Position numbers and translations under genes: made by a program
Shown: in pieces, positions 17,231 to 26,688 of the stretch
Position numbering within the stretch: position 1 is the first letter of the stretch
Layout: every line of letters starts with the position of its first letter
Notes under the pieces: model-generated
The model's input: the letters and a program-made list of their open reading frames with translations, nothing else
Told to the model about the DNA's origin: nothing
Database searches by the model: none
From: Rhodoluna lacicola
GTDB lineage: Bacteria > Actinomycetota > Actinomycetes > Actinomycetales > Microbacteriaceae
DNA length: 64,000 bases
Reading direction: 5' to 3'
Assembly (NCBI RefSeq): GCF_000699505.1
Contig: NZ_CP007490.1
Coordinates: 1,054,001 to 1,118,000, forward strand

Positions 17231-18544
17231 TTACTCGCTGTAGGTGAAGTCAGCGCCGAGGTCAGTAAGTTTTTGCAAGAAGTGCTCGTAGCCGCGAGAA
17301 ATAAGCTGCACGTTGGTCACATTTGAAGTGCCCTTGGCGGCTAATGCGGCAACCATGTGGCTGAATCCGCCGCGAAGGTCAGGCACTCGAATGTCGGCCG
17401 CGTGCAGCGGGGTGGGGCCAGAGATAACGGCTGAGTGGTTAAAGTTGCGCTGTCCAAAGCGGCACGCGGTGCCACCCAGACATTCACGATAAATCTGAAT
17501 CTGCGCCCCCATTTGCACCAGCGCATCGGTGAAGCCAAAACGGTTTTCGTAAACCGTCTCGTGAATGATTGATAGCCCCTTGGCTTGAGTCAAGGCCACT
17601 ACAAGTGGCTGCTGCCAGTCGGTCATGAAGCCAGGGTGCACATCTGTCTCAAGCACCACCGGCTTTAAGTCTCCGCCGGGGTGGAAGAATCGGATGCCAT
17701 CGTCTTCAATTTCAAAAGCACCGCCGACCTTGCGATAAACGTTTAGGAAAGTTGTCATTTCTTGCTGACGGGCACCGCCAACAAAAATATCTCCGTTGGT
17801 AGCCAGCGCAGCGCAGGCCCAAGAAGCTGCCTCGTTGCGATCGAAGAGCGCTCTGTGGTTATAACCAGAAAGCTCCTTGACGCCCTCGATGCGAATCACG
17901 CGATCGGTGTCTACAGAAATAATCGCGCCCATCTTTTGCAAGATTGCGATTAGGTCCATGATTTCTGGCTCGATTGCTGCGCCAGAAAGCTCAGTGAGCC
18001 CCTCTGCGCGCGTTGCCGTCAGCAAAACCTGCTCAGTGGCACCAACCGATGGATAAGGCAGGGAAATCTTTGCGCCCTTCAAACCCTTTGGTGCAGAAAG
18101 TCGGGTTCCGTTTTCGAGTTCTTCGATGACCGCACCAAAGTTTCGCAGAACTTCAAAGTGGTAATCAATCGGACGATCACCAATATGACAACCACCAAGA
18201 CCTGGAATGAAAGCCTCGCCCAGTCTGTGCAGTAGCGGGCCACAGAAAAGAATTGGAATGCGTGAGGATCCCGCGTGAGCGTCGATATCAATCATTCGAG
18301 CCGAAGCAACATTGCTTGGATCAAGTGACATGACGCCGTCTTCGGTGTGCTCAATTTTTACACCGTGAAGCTGAAGTAAACGAGAAACAATTTCTACATC
18401 ACTGATGAATGGGGTGTCCTTGAGAACACTTGGGCCATCGCCAAGTAGAGCTGCCACCATTGCCTTGGTGACGAGGTTTTTTGCACCCTTTAAATCAACG
18501 CGGCCTTTTAACGGCTTACCACCGGTAACTGTTATTTGACTCAT
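17231..18544 (-). CDS. murA: UDP-GlcNAc 1-carboxyvinyltransferase
   Basis: Catalyses the first committed step of peptidoglycan synthesis, transfer of enolpyruvate from PEP to UDP-GlcNAc. EPSP-synthase-like double barrel. K22/N23 in KGAKNLVTKA bind UDP-GlcNAc, and C119 in LGGCHIGDRPID is the PEP-adding cysteine, the residue that makes most MurA enzymes fosfomycin sensitive (some actinobacteria carry Asp here instead). 437 aa, complete. It starts two bases after leuD and four bases before plsC, so it lies within the operon although unrelated to leucine synthesis; this order recurs in Microbacteriaceae. Confidence 0.96.
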   Translation of the reverse strand: MSQITVTGGKPLKGRVDLKGAKNLVTKAMVAALLGDGPSVLKDTPFISDVEIVSRLLQLHGVKIEHTEDGVMSLDPSNVASARMIDIDAHAGSSRIPILFCGPLLHRLGEAFIPGLGGCHIGDRPIDYHFEVLRNFGAVIEELENGTRLSAPKGLKGAKISLPYPSVGATEQVLLTATRAEGLTELSGAAIEPEIMDLIAILQKMGAIISVDTDRVIRIEGVKELSGYNHRALFDRNEAASWACAALATNGDIFVGGARQQEMTTFLNVYRKVGGAFEIEDDGIRFFHPGGDLKPVVLETDVHPGFMTDWQQPLVVALTQAKGLSIIHETVYENRFGFTDALVQMGAQIQIYRECLGGTACRFGQRNFNHSAVISGPTPLHAADIRVPDLRGGFSHMVAALAAKGTSNVTNVQLISRGYEHFLQKLTDLGADFTYSE

Positions 18545-18546
18545 GG

Positions 18547-19146
18547 TTAGCTCCTAGCCGGTAAGGTCTTGGGGCGCCAGGCTTCTCGCTTTGCTTCAAA
18601 ATCAGTGATGGCCTGCTCGTCGCGCAGGGTTAGACCAATGTCATCAAGACCCTCGAGCAAACGCCACTTGGTGTACTCATCGATGTCAAAATGAACGACT
18701 AGTTCGCCGATTGAGGCAGTTTGCTCAATCAGATTGACCGTGATTGACGAGCCTGGGTTTGCTTCGATTGCCTGCCAAAGTTTTTCGGTATCGGCCTCGG
18801 TGATTTCGCCGGCGACTAGACCCTGTTTACCCGAGTTACCTCGGAAAATGTCAGCGAATTTGCTTGAGAAAACTGCCTTGAAGCCATAGTCACGCAATGC
18901 CCAAACCGCATGCTCGCGAGATGAACCGGTACCAAAATCAGGACCGGCAACCAGCACCTGGCCATTTTTATAGGGCTCTTGATTCAATACAAACTCAGGG
19001 TCGCTGCGCCATGCCGAGAACAATGCATCGTCAAAACCAGTCTTGGTAATTCGCTTTAGGTAGACGGCAGGGATGATTTGATCGGTGTCTACGTTTGAAC
19101 GACGCAGCGGTACTGCCACCCCGGTAAAAACTTCAAACTTTTCCAT
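18547..19146 (-). CDS. leuD: 3-isopropylmalate dehydratase small subunit
   Basis: The swivelling-domain subunit of isopropylmalate isomerase in leucine synthesis. 199 aa. Shows [15 protein letters not shown] near the N terminus and the substrate-binding [17 protein letters not shown], both diagnostic. Overlaps the leuC stop by one base, as expected for the obligate heterodimer. Confidence 0.97.
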   Translation of the reverse strand: MEKFEVFTGVAVPLRRSNVDTDQIIPAVYLKRITKTGFDDALFSAWRSDPEFVLNQEPYKNGQVLVAGPDFGTGSSREHAVWALRDYGFKAVFSSKFADIFRGNSGKQGLVAGEITEADTEKLWQAIEANPGSSITVNLIEQTASIGELVVHFDIDEYTKWRLLEGLDDIGLTLRDEQAITDFEAKREAWRPKTLPARS

Positions 19147-20582
19147 TAGTTGGCTGCCCCTTCAGAATCTGCTTCCAAATCAGCCGGAGAAGAAAGCGTT
19201 CCGCGAATCGCGGTTGCAGCCGCCACCAACGGTGACACCAGGTGCGTGCGAGCGCCTTTACCCTGACGACCTTCAAAGTTTCGGTTAGAAGTTGAAGCAG
19301 CACGCTCACCCGGTGCCAATTGGTCTGGGTTCATGCCCAAGCACATTGAGCAACCGGCAAACCGCCACTCTGCACCAAAGTCTTTAAAAATTTTGTCGAG
19401 TCCCTCGGCCTCGGCCTGCAGGCGAACGCGAGCGGAGCCCGGAACCACCATAAAGCGAACGCCATCTGCCTTTTTCTTACCTTCGATAATCGCCGCGGCG
19501 GCACGCAGGTCTTCAATTCGCGAGTTCGTGCAAGAACCAAGGAATACGGTATTGACGGCAATGTCCTTCATCTTGGTGCCGGGCTTTAAGTCCATGTATT
19601 CCAGCGCGCGCAACGCGGCGGCTTTTTCATTTGGATCAGAAATGTCTTCTGGGTTTGGAACCGCATCCAGCAGACTGACACCCTGCCCTGGGTTTGTGCC
19701 CCAAGTTACGAACGGATCCAAGGTGTTCGCGTCCAAGAAAACTTCTGCGTCAAACTTTGCATCTTTATCGGTTGGCAAAGTTTTCCAATATGCAACAGCC
19801 GCATCCCAGTCGGCACCCTGAGGGGCATGCGGACGACCTTTTAGATACTCAAAGGTTGTTTCATCTGGGGCAACCATGCCCGCACGAGCACCAGCCTCGA
19901 TGGACATGTTGCAAATTGTCATTCGCGCTTCCATCGACAGCGCGCGAATTGCCGAACCGCGATATTCAAGGACGTATCCCTGACCGCCACCGGTTCCAAT
20001 TTTGGCAATCACGGCAAGAATGATGTCTTTAGCTGTGACACCCGGACGCAGAGTTCCCTCAACGTTGATGGCCATGGTCTTGAACTTTTTTAGTGGCAGC
20101 GTCTGGGTGGCAAGAACGTGCTCAACCTCGCTGGTACCAATACCCATGGCCAGCGCACCAAATGCACCGTGTGTAGAAGTGTGCGAGTCGCCACAAACTA
20201 CGGTGATGCCCGGCATGGTTAGACCAAGCTGCGGCCCAACAACGTGCACGATTCCCTGATCTACATCGCCCAGAGAGTGAATTCGGATTCCAAATTCCTT
20301 GGCGTTGCTGCGGAGCGCCTCAATTTGAGTGCGGCTGGTGGGATCGGCAATTGGCTTATCAATGTCCCAGGTTGGGGTGTTGTGGTCCTCTGTGGCAATA
20401 GTTAGATCTGGGCGACGAACCTGTCGTCCGGCCAGGCGAAGTCCGTCGAAAGCCTGTGGGCTGGTTACCTCGTGGACCAGGTGAAGATCAATGTAGAGCA
20501 GGTCAGGGGTGCCATTTTCACCCTCGGCGACCAAATGGTCGTTCCATACCTTCTCAGCCAGAGTCAGCGGCTTAGCTGTCAT
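19146..20582 (-). CDS. leuC: 3-isopropylmalate dehydratase large subunit
   Basis: The aconitase-like catalytic subunit that interconverts 2- and 3-isopropylmalate. 478 aa from an ATG with GAGG seven bases upstream; an in-frame GTG two codons earlier is less likely. The [4Fe-4S] ligands are in [13 protein letters not shown] and in [10 protein letters not shown], and the substrate segment [19 protein letters not shown] is intact. First gene of the leuC-leuD-murA-plsC-gpsA-ddl run; TAAACT about 30 bases before the start is a -10 candidate. No leader peptide or T-box is visible in the 50-bp gap to the divergent MFS gene. Confidence 0.97.
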   Translation of the reverse strand: MTAKPLTLAEKVWNDHLVAEGENGTPDLLYIDLHLVHEVTSPQAFDGLRLAGRQVRRPDLTIATEDHNTPTWDIDKPIADPTSRTQIEALRSNAKEFGIRIHSLGDVDQGIVHVVGPQLGLTMPGITVVCGDSHTSTHGAFGALAMGIGTSEVEHVLATQTLPLKKFKTMAINVEGTLRPGVTAKDIILAVIAKIGTGGGQGYVLEYRGSAIRALSMEARMTICNMSIEAGARAGMVAPDETTFEYLKGRPHAPQGADWDAAVAYWKTLPTDKDAKFDAEVFLDANTLDPFVTWGTNPGQGVSLLDAVPNPEDISDPNEKAAALRALEYMDLKPGTKMKDIAVNTVFLGSCTNSRIEDLRAAAAIIEGKKKADGVRFMVVPGSARVRLQAEAEGLDKIFKDFGAEWRFAGCSMCLGMNPDQLAPGERAASTSNRNFEGRQGKGARTHLVSPLVAAATAIRGTLSSPADLEADSEGAAN

Positions 20583-20620
20583 TAACACACCTCAAAATGA
20601 TCGAAATCCAAGTTTACCTT

Positions 20621-20632
20621 TAGGCTGGCGAG
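20621..20632 (+). promoter_or_regulatory. Leaderless promoter of the MFS gene
   Basis: TAGGCT followed by six bases and then the GTG start codon; no Shine-Dalgarno. Same geometry as the dapE promoter. Confidence 0.5.
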
Positions 20633-21880
20633 GTGGACGAAAAAGAAGTCAATATTCTGCAGCGCAGAACGGTAAGAGTGCTTACCGGCGGGCAAATACT
20701 GGGTGGATTCGCTCTAGGCTCCACCCTTTCAATTGGATCACTTTTAGCAGCCTCTCTGTCTGGCAGCCCGGCCTGGGCCGGATCTGCAGCAACTTTCAGC
20801 ACCCTGGGCGCCGCCACCTGGGCCATTCCACTGGCCCGCCTAGCCAACTCTCACGGGCGCAAGGTTTCCTTGGCCGCCGGCGCAGCACTGGCCATTTTCG
20901 GTGCAATTTTTGTAATTACCGCAGCTGCCATTGGATTCTTTCCACTCTTACTGCTGGCACTATTTATGCTTGGCGGCGGTTCAGCCGCAGGGTTGCAGGC
21001 ACGATTCGCCGCCGTGGATCTAGATTCCGCCAGCTCGCGTTCCACCGGTCGCGACCTAGCAACCGTGGTCTGGGCAACAACTATCGGTGCTGTGATTGGA
21101 CCTAATCTTTTTGGACCCGGAGAGTTTGTTGGCCGATTGCTTGGCCTACCTCAAATGACCGGCCCATTTTTATTCACCATCGTGGCGCAGTTTTCAGCCG
21201 CTGCAGTTTTTTGGTTTGGCCTGCGACCGGACCCGCTGCTGGTGGCAAAGGATTTGAACAAAGCCAAGGGAGGGCTAAAGCCAAAGGTTTCGATTCAAAC
21301 CGCCTTTGCGACCCTGCGCGCTTATCCAACCGCGGCATTTGCGGTGGTTTCAATTGCGCTGAGCCACATGGTGATGGTTGCCGTGATGTCGATGACTCCG
21401 CTGCACATGCATCACCTGGGCTACGACCTGGTGGTGGTTGGTTTCACAATTAGTTTGCACATCGCCGGCATGTACGCATTTTCACCGATATTTGGTTGGC
21501 TGAGTGACCGGTTCGGAAAAATTCGCATCGTGCTGCTTGGTCAACTCATCTACGTCGCTGCACTGGCAACAGCCGGGTTCGGTCAAGACGATCGAACCTT
21601 GGTCACCCTTGGTTTATTTTTGCTTGGATTGGGCTGGTCTGCATCGACGGTGTCGTCTTCGGCGCTGCTTGCAAAAACGCTGCCAGCCGAAGAAAAAACG
21701 AATGTGCAGGGGCTGAGCGACACGTCGATGAACCTGGCCGGCGCGCTTGGTGGGGCAGTTTCTGGATCGATTCTGGCGAGCGTTGCGTTTTTGGGGCTGA
21801 ACGCAGCGGCTTTTATTCCGGTGAGCCTGATTCTGATATTTAGCGGCGTGGTCCGATTGAGGTCCAATCAGCAGAGTTAA
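20633..21880 (+). CDS. MFS transporter
   Basis: Major facilitator superfamily permease of 415 aa with about twelve hydrophobic segments. The loop after TM2 carries LANSHGRKVSLAAG, a variant of the family's DRxGRR motif A, and the second half repeats it as WLSDRFGKIRIVLLG. The charge pattern and lack of a substrate motif fit the drug/metabolite exporter type. It is monocistronic and divergent from leuC. The substrate is not predictable. The GTG start follows TAGGCT by six bases. Confidence 0.9.
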   Translation: MDEKEVNILQRRTVRVLTGGQILGGFALGSTLSIGSLLAASLSGSPAWAGSAATFSTLGAATWAIPLARLANSHGRKVSLAAGAALAIFGAIFVITAAAIGFFPLLLLALFMLGGGSAAGLQARFAAVDLDSASSRSTGRDLATVVWATTIGAVIGPNLFGPGEFVGRLLGLPQMTGPFLFTIVAQFSAAAVFWFGLRPDPLLVAKDLNKAKGGLKPKVSIQTAFATLRAYPTAAFAVVSIALSHMVMVAVMSMTPLHMHHLGYDLVVVGFTISLHIAGMYAFSPIFGWLSDRFGKIRIVLLGQLIYVAALATAGFGQDDRTLVTLGLFLLGLGWSASTVSSSALLAKTLPAEEKTNVQGLSDTSMNLAGALGGAVSGSILASVAFLGLNAAAFIPVSLILIFSGVVRLRSNQQS

Positions 21881-21884
21881 ATAA

Positions 21885-21919
21885 AACTCCCTCCCGAGAC
21901 TTGTCATCGAGAGGGAGAT
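21885..21919 (-). terminator. Terminator of tRNA-Glu
   Basis: CTCCCTC pairs with GAGGGAG; read on the minus strand it is followed by TTTTATTT. It lies between the tRNA and the convergent MFS stop and may act for both. Confidence 0.7.
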
Positions 21920-21922
21920 TCG

Positions 21923-21995
21923 TGATCCCAACGGGATTTGAACCCGTGCTGCCGCCGTGAGAGGGCGGTGTCCTAGGCCGCTAAACGATGGGACC
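21923..21995 (-). tRNA. tRNA-Glu (CTC)
   Basis: Acceptor GGTCCCA/TGGGATC, anticodon stem CCGCC/GGCGG with loop CTCTCAC giving CTC, T-loop TTCAAAT, discriminator A. No encoded CCA. It reads GAG. Promoter not resolved in the 18 bases to the next gene. Confidence 0.96.
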
Positions 21996-22013
21996 GTTAG
22001 AGCAACCTGTCTA

Positions 22014-22931
22014 TTATGCCACCGATGACTGGCGGGCGCTAGTTGCGTAAACCCTAAGCGCGCCCGGTGCAATCTTTGCAGTTATCGGTGCGAAACCTAC
22101 TGGCTCGCCATCAGAATAGGCAGGCATCTTGATGTTTGAACTTAATTGAACTTCAGTAGCCGAAATGAACTCCACAGCCGGGTGGGTCACGTGATCGCCG
22201 GTGTAGACCCTTGGAAATACCTTGAGCAATTCAAATCTGGAAATCTTGTTGACGATAAAGATATCCAGTTTTCCATCATCGATCTTTGAATGGGGAGCAA
22301 TTTTCATGCCGCCACCAAAAAATGGTGAGTTGCCAACCGAACAAAGCATCGCTTGAAATTCTTTTTCTTCCCCGTCAATGACCGCTTTGTAGTGAATCGG
22401 CTTAAATGAGGCCAACTCGGCAATCATGGCCCACCTGTAGCGACTGGGACCCTTTTGCCATTTCCAAATGTTCGCGCGCTGGTTTACCAAAGCCACAAAA
22501 TCCACCGATAAGCTGCCGAAATACCAGAACTCACCGATTGAGCTAGATGCTCTTACCAGATCTACGTTTCGCGGTTGCCGCAAATTATTTATGATTACCC
22601 GAACGCCAGCAACAGCATCGCCAATCGGCAGACCTAGAGCGCGAGCAGCATCATTGCCGGTTCCAGCCGCAACTATTCCAAGTGGAATCTGAGCCTCAGC
22701 ACATAGGTTCACGCAAAGATGGGCCATGCCATCGCCGCCAACCACCACCAGACCATCGATTAGATTGTCAGCGACTGCATCACGAGCTCTGGCTTCGCTG
22801 TCTTGCATAGAGCTGCCGGTAAGGTCAAGCACTTCGCTCTCACGCTGCAATTCGGAAATTACCTTTTCGCCCTCTAATCGACCAGCGCCATTGCCGGCTG
22901 CCGGATTGATGATTACGCCAAGTCGCAACAA
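22014..22931 (-). CDS. Diacylglycerol kinase-family lipid kinase
   Basis: A DagK/YegS-type kinase, 305 aa. Shows the nucleotide-binding IINPAAGNGAG near the N terminus, GGDGM (65-69) and GTGND (90-94), the three family marks, followed by a beta-sandwich domain (PFFGGGMKIAP, DGKLDIFIV, YSDGEP). It probably phosphorylates diacylglycerol or a related lipid at the membrane. The start is one of two adjacent TTG codons, six bases after the stop of the degenerate P-type ATPase gene, so the pair is an operon. That link is odd, since the families have no known functional connection. Confidence 0.9.
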   Translation of the reverse strand: MLRLGVIINPAAGNGAGRLEGEKVISELQRESEVLDLTGSSMQDSEARARDAVADNLIDGLVVVGGDGMAHLCVNLCAEAQIPLGIVAAGTGNDAARALGLPIGDAVAGVRVIINNLRQPRNVDLVRASSSIGEFWYFGSLSVDFVALVNQRANIWKWQKGPSRYRWAMIAELASFKPIHYKAVIDGEEKEFQAMLCSVGNSPFFGGGMKIAPHSKIDDGKLDIFIVNKISRFELLKVFPRVYTGDHVTHPAVEFISATEVQLSSNIKMPAYSDGEPVGFAPITAKIAPGALRVYATSARQSSVA

Positions 22932-22937
22932 TGGTGA

Positions 22938-23915
22938 CTACTTTGGGCTAAATAGAACTACTAAGGCACCAATAACGGTGACTGCAGCAACAAAGATTGA
23001 AATTACCTTTCGAGTGTTTGCGGATTTAGCTTTTTTAGAAAGAAAGATTATGCCAAGCACATCTTCCATACTTGAACCCCTTAGGTGAAGTCCGGCAGCC
23101 TTGGAAGATGTGTTGCCATCCGAATCAATTGCTATTCCTATCTGCGCCTCGGCCATTGCCAAAGCGTCTTGATCCACGCGACCAACAAAAGCCACCTTGG
23201 AACCATCTGACTTTAGTTTTCGCACCACGTCCGATTTGCGGCTAGGAATAATTTCGGCAAATACCTCGGCGATATTGAGTTGTTCAGCAACGTGCTGCGC
23301 GACACCTGTGGCATCACCGGTAACCATGGCCACTCGAATTTTTTGTTCGTGAAACTTATTCACCAGCGCTGCTGCGTCTGGGAACACCGTTTCGCCCAGC
23401 TCGATCATGCCGAGTAGTTGAGCATCACGCACGACATAAATCACGGTGTGACCAAGTTGATTAGCAGAGTCTGAACGAACTAGATCATCAACATAAATTG
23501 GAATGTTTTTTGCGGTGAGCAAGGCCGGCCCGCCAACAAATACAGCTTCAGCATCGATAATTCCAGCAACACCTTGACCTGGAATTGCGCGAACATCAAC
23601 CGCGCTTGGCAGCTCCAAGTTTTGCCGTTTGGCCTCATCAACTATCGAGGTAGCGATTGGGTGATCCGCCGATGACTCAATTGCCGCAGCGATTGACAGC
23701 AGCTCGTTTTGACTCGACAGTGGCGAGCCATACGCAAGTCGGGACTTTATCACCCGGCGAATTGGGGCGGTTAAGGTTCCAGCTTTATTGAACAAAACAA
23801 CTTCAACATCAGCTGCCAACTCAAACTGAGCGGGGTCGCTAATCACCAAGCCCATTTCTGCGGCCCGGGCACGGGTTCGTGACCCGATTTTTGGTTGTGT
23901 TTGTTCGTTCCCCAC
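22938..23915 (-). CDS. Degenerate P-type ATPase cytoplasmic-domain protein
   Basis: A 325-residue protein that aligns by eye with the P- and N-domains of a P1B-type metal-transport ATPase but cannot be a pump. The DKTGT phosphorylation motif reads NKAGT (43-47): the Asp that forms the phospho-intermediate is Asn43 and the Thr is Ala45. The GDGxND hinge reads GRVDQD (245-250). N-domain marks survive: HP at 85-86, GQGV at 113-116. TGD (199-201) and the PSRK lysine of the P-domain are also kept. The actuator domain and the ion-channel helices are absent; only one membrane span remains (about 304-322). The frame is intact over 978 bases, so it looks like a maintained protein and not a decaying gene. 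TAAGAT six bases before the GTG suggests a leaderless mRNA. It may bind nucleotide as a sensor or scaffold; function unknown. Confidence 0.8.
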   Translation of the reverse strand: MGNEQTQPKIGSRTRARAAEMGLVISDPAQFELAADVEVVLFNKAGTLTAPIRRVIKSRLAYGSPLSSQNELLSIAAAIESSADHPIATSIVDEAKRQNLELPSAVDVRAIPGQGVAGIIDAEAVFVGGPALLTAKNIPIYVDDLVRSDSANQLGHTVIYVVRDAQLLGMIELGETVFPDAAALVNKFHEQKIRVAMVTGDATGVAQHVAEQLNIAEVFAEIIPSRKSDVVRKLKSDGSKVAFVGRVDQDALAMAEAQIGIAIDSDGNTSSKAAGLHLRGSSMEDVLGIIFLSKKAKSANTRKVISIFVAAVTVIGALVVLFSPK

Positions 23916-23955
23916 ATCAAAATCTTAAGGCACAAACCTAGGGCAGAATGAGGTT
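23916..23955. promoter_or_regulatory. Divergent leaderless promoters, P-ATPase-like/MBL
   Basis: TAAGAT (23922-23927, minus) then six bases then GTG; CAGAAT (23944-23949, plus) then six bases then ATG. The second hexamer is a weaker match to TANNNT. Confidence 0.45.
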
Positions 23956-24591
23956 ATGCAAATCACCAAGTACGAGCACGCGTGCCTAGTTTTGGAGAAA
24001 CAAGGTCAGCGCGTCGTTATTGACCCCGGTTTTTACACCCGGCCCATGTCTGATTTGCAGGGAGTTCAGGCAATCGTGATTACGCACATGCACGATGATC
24101 ACTGCTACGAAGAGCAATTGGATCGGATTCTTAACAATAACCCAACTGCCAAAATTTACGGCACAGACGAAGTTTGCCAGCGGCTGAGTAGTTACCAGAC
24201 CATAGCCGTACACCACGGTGATTTTTACACCGATGGAAACTTCACCCTTGAGTTCTTTGGAGACATTCACGCCGAAATTCACCGATCGATTCCACTGATT
24301 CAAAACTGCGGTGTGCTGGTTGATTCGGAGCTTTATTACCCCGGGGATAGTTTTACGACACCAGATCAACCAATTAAAGTGCTGGCCTGCCCCACTTCTG
24401 CCCCGTGGCTTAAAATCAGTGAAGTTATGGACTTCGTTGCTGCGGTCAAACCAAGACGTTGCTTTGCTACTCACAATGCCCACCTGAGTGATGTGGGTCA
24501 CGACCTTAATAATGGCCGAGTAAAACAGGTGGTCGAAGCCCACGGCGGCAGTTTTGAATTTCTAAAACCGGGCGACACTGCGACCATTTAG
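23956..24591 (+). CDS. Metallo-beta-lactamase-fold hydrolase
   Basis: A small MBL-fold metal-dependent hydrolase of 211 aa. The metal site is H44-x-H46-x-D48-H49 (THMHDDHC), and further ligands are candidates in ELYYPGDSFTT (Asp) and FATHNAHLSD (His). The layout resembles UlaG/YtnP-like proteins that act on small phosphorylated or lactone substrates; the substrate is not predictable. Cytoplasmic, no signal peptide. It converges on the next gene with a two-base gap. GAGG only two bases before the ATG is too close to serve as a Shine-Dalgarno. Confidence 0.87.
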   Translation: MQITKYEHACLVLEKQGQRVVIDPGFYTRPMSDLQGVQAIVITHMHDDHCYEEQLDRILNNNPTAKIYGTDEVCQRLSSYQTIAVHHGDFYTDGNFTLEFFGDIHAEIHRSIPLIQNCGVLVDSELYYPGDSFTTPDQPIKVLACPTSAPWLKISEVMDFVAAVKPRRCFATHNAHLSDVGHDLNNGRVKQVVEAHGGSFEFLKPGDTATI

Positions 24592-24593
24592 CC

Positions 24594-24974
24594 TTAGCCA
24601 AGCGCCACGATGACAGCGCAAACCAAACTCAAGATGAGCACCGGAACCCAAAGGTTCCGCTCTTTCTTGCTGCGTGAAATTGAGTTCATCAAAAGCCCCA
24701 ATCCAAAGAAGCCAACCAGCGCCCAATTAACTATTGCATTCAAGTTGCTGGGCAGCAGCGCCTGCAGGGTTCCGGTCTGGGCTAGGTAGTGCCCGGCAAT
24801 TCCAAGGTTAATCAACAGGCTGATTGTGGTTGCAAATCTGAGTTTCATCGACAATCGGCCGATATTCTGACCGCCCAGGGTGTACTCGCCCATGGGTGCT
24901 CCAAGAGCTAGCGCTAACTGGAATAAAACCACACAGATTTGCACTGCGAAGATTATGTAGGCGGCGGCAATCAT
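24594..24974 (-). CDS. Four-helix membrane protein, unknown
   Basis: A 126-residue integral membrane protein with four hydrophobic segments (about 3-24, 45-66, 80-97, 107-125). The loop between helices 1 and 2 carries a Gly-rich GEYTLGGQNIGRLS, and a basic SRSKKERN precedes the last helix. I do not recognise the family. AGGAG about seven bases before the ATG supports the start. It is downstream of tRNA-Gln and gltX on the same strand. Confidence 0.7.
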   Translation of the reverse strand: MIAAAYIIFAVQICVVLFQLALALGAPMGEYTLGGQNIGRLSMKLRFATTISLLINLGIAGHYLAQTGTLQALLPSNLNAIVNWALVGFFGLGLLMNSISRSKKERNLWVPVLILSLVCAVIVALG

Positions 24975-25035
24975 GGCTGAATTCTCCTGTTAAGCAGAAA
25001 AACAGCCGAAGTTGTTTTCATTATTTGTTTCAAAG

Positions 25036-25107
25036 CTGGGGTACCTGGACTCGAACCAAGAACAAAGGTACCAGAAACCTCCGTGTTGCCAATTACACCA
25101 TACCCCA
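25036..25107 (-). tRNA. tRNA-Gln (CTG)
   Basis: Acceptor TGGGGTA/TACCCCA, anticodon stem GAGGT/ACCTT with loop TTCTGGT giving CTG, T-loop TTCGAGT, discriminator G. No encoded CCA. It sits 35 bases downstream of gltX. As no glnS is seen, it may be charged through GltX plus GatCAB; that is inference. Confidence 0.95.
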
Positions 25108-25142
25108 AGGTACTGCCGAGCCCGAGGGCTCGATTTACCATC

Positions 25143-26663
25143 TTAGCCGGGCTGGACGGTGCGAGCAAACGCCTCTAGGCGAGCGATTGTTTCTGACTTA
25201 CCCAAGATTTCCATCGACTCAAATAGCGGTGGCGAAATGCGACGCCCTGAAATGCCGGTGCGTAACGGACCAAACGCAAACCTAGGCTTTAATCCCATCA
25301 CTTCAATAAGTGCGTGGTTCAGTGCACTCTGAACTGGATCTGTTTTGAACTCGGCTTCGCCAATTTCATTCAGTGCAGCAATTGCCGCAGCCAAAACTTC
25401 TGCCACATTCTCAGGCATGCCATCTAACGCATCAGCCTCAATGGTGATTTGATCGGCTGTCTTGAACAAGAAGCTAAGTAGGTCTGGTGCTTCGCTAAGC
25501 ACAACCAGACGTTCCTGAATAAGAGGAGCAGCGGCATCAAGAATTTTTTGTTCGTCAGCAGAGAGTGTTGCACCTACTACCCCAGCGCTCTGCAGATAAG
25601 GCAACAATCTGGCCTTGAAGTCTTCATCGGTTAGCAGGCGAATGTGCGCCGCATTAATTGCGTCGGCTTTCTTCTGATCAAAGCGAGCTGGGTTTGGGTT
25701 TACGTTTTTAACATCAAATGCAGCTGCAAGTTCATCCATGGTGAAGATGTCTTGATCTGCACTCAGACCCCACCCAAGAAGAGCAAGGTAATTCAACAAG
25801 CCCTCTGGAATGAATCCGCGATCGCGGTGGTGGAACAGGTTCGCCTGAGGATCGCGCTTAGATAGCTTTTTGTTACCCTCACCCATTACGTAAGGCAGGT
25901 GGCCAAACTGCGGAATGAATTTTGTAATTCCGGCTTCAAACATTGCATTGTAAAGAGCAATTTGGCGCGGAGTAGAAGACAGCAAGTCCTCACCACGTAG
26001 TACATGGGTGACACCCATCAGTGCGTCATCAACTGGGTTAACCAAGGTGTAGAGCGGCTGGCCATTAGGGCGGACCACGACAAAATCGGGGAATGATCCG
26101 GCGGGAAAGGTGATCTCGCCACGAACCAGATCGGTAAAGGTGATGTCTACATCAGGTACACGAAGTCGCAGGGCTGGGCTGCGGCCCTCGGCACGGTATG
26201 CAGCGCGCTGCTCTTCGGTCAGGTTGCGCTCAGAATTGTCATATCCCAACTGAACCGCGCGACCGGCAGCCTTATTGCGCTCGTCAATTTCTTCACCGGT
26301 TAGATAACTCTCGTAAATATGACCCGATGCCTTAAGCTTTTCAATCACCTCTAGGTAAATGTGCCCACGTTGGCTTTGACGGTAAGGCTCGGCCGGGCCA
26401 CCAACATTCACTCCCTCATCCCAGTTCAAACCAAGCCAACTAAGCGCATCCAGAATCATTTCAAAGGACTCTTCGCTGTCGCGCTCGGCATCGGTGTCTT
26501 CAATTCTGAAAAGAAAAGTGCCTCCGGTGTGACGCGCGTATGCCCAATTAAATAGTGCGGTGCGAATCAATCCAACGTGCGGCGTACCGGTGGGTGAAGG
26601 GCAGAAACGAACCTTTACATCGGCTCCGGTGGCTGTGCTGAAAGGTGCAGTAATTGAAGACAT
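25143..26663 (-). CDS. gltX: Glutamyl-tRNA synthetase
   Basis: Class I aminoacyl-tRNA synthetase that charges tRNA-Glu. The HIGH-type motif is in [18 protein letters not shown] and KLSKR is in [13 protein letters not shown]; the C-terminal anticodon-binding region ends the 506-aa protein. I start it at the ATG with GGGG five bases upstream; the frame opens two codons earlier at a GTG. tRNA-Gln follows downstream, and the FAH-family gene lies upstream, an order that recurs in actinobacteria. Discriminating or non-discriminating specificity cannot be read from sequence here. Confidence 0.97.
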   Translation of the reverse strand: MSSITAPFSTATGADVKVRFCPSPTGTPHVGLIRTALFNWAYARHTGGTFLFRIEDTDAERDSEESFEMILDALSWLGLNWDEGVNVGGPAEPYRQSQRGHIYLEVIEKLKASGHIYESYLTGEEIDERNKAAGRAVQLGYDNSERNLTEEQRAAYRAEGRSPALRLRVPDVDITFTDLVRGEITFPAGSFPDFVVVRPNGQPLYTLVNPVDDALMGVTHVLRGEDLLSSTPRQIALYNAMFEAGITKFIPQFGHLPYVMGEGNKKLSKRDPQANLFHHRDRGFIPEGLLNYLALLGWGLSADQDIFTMDELAAAFDVKNVNPNPARFDQKKADAINAAHIRLLTDEDFKARLLPYLQSAGVVGATLSADEQKILDAAAPLIQERLVVLSEAPDLLSFLFKTADQITIEADALDGMPENVAEVLAAAIAALNEIGEAEFKTDPVQSALNHALIEVMGLKPRFAFGPLRTGISGRRISPPLFESMEILGKSETIARLEAFARTVQPG

Positions 26664-26688
26664 AATCACCCCAGTCTAAAGGACCGGC

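Noticed and set aside
17231-20582. Lateral transfer of leuCD-murA because of the mixed functions
   Set aside because: Base composition looks uniform by eye and the gene order is a known actinobacterial arrangement, so no transfer is needed.
20509-21105. 198-aa plus-strand frame overlapping leuC start and MFS gene
   Set aside because: Runs across the leuC start and in a different frame from the MFS protein; no coherent hydrophobicity or motif.
23986-24543. 185-aa open frame on the minus strand
   Set aside because: It lies wholly antisense to the MBL hydrolase gene, whose metal motif is clear; no family features in the minus frame.
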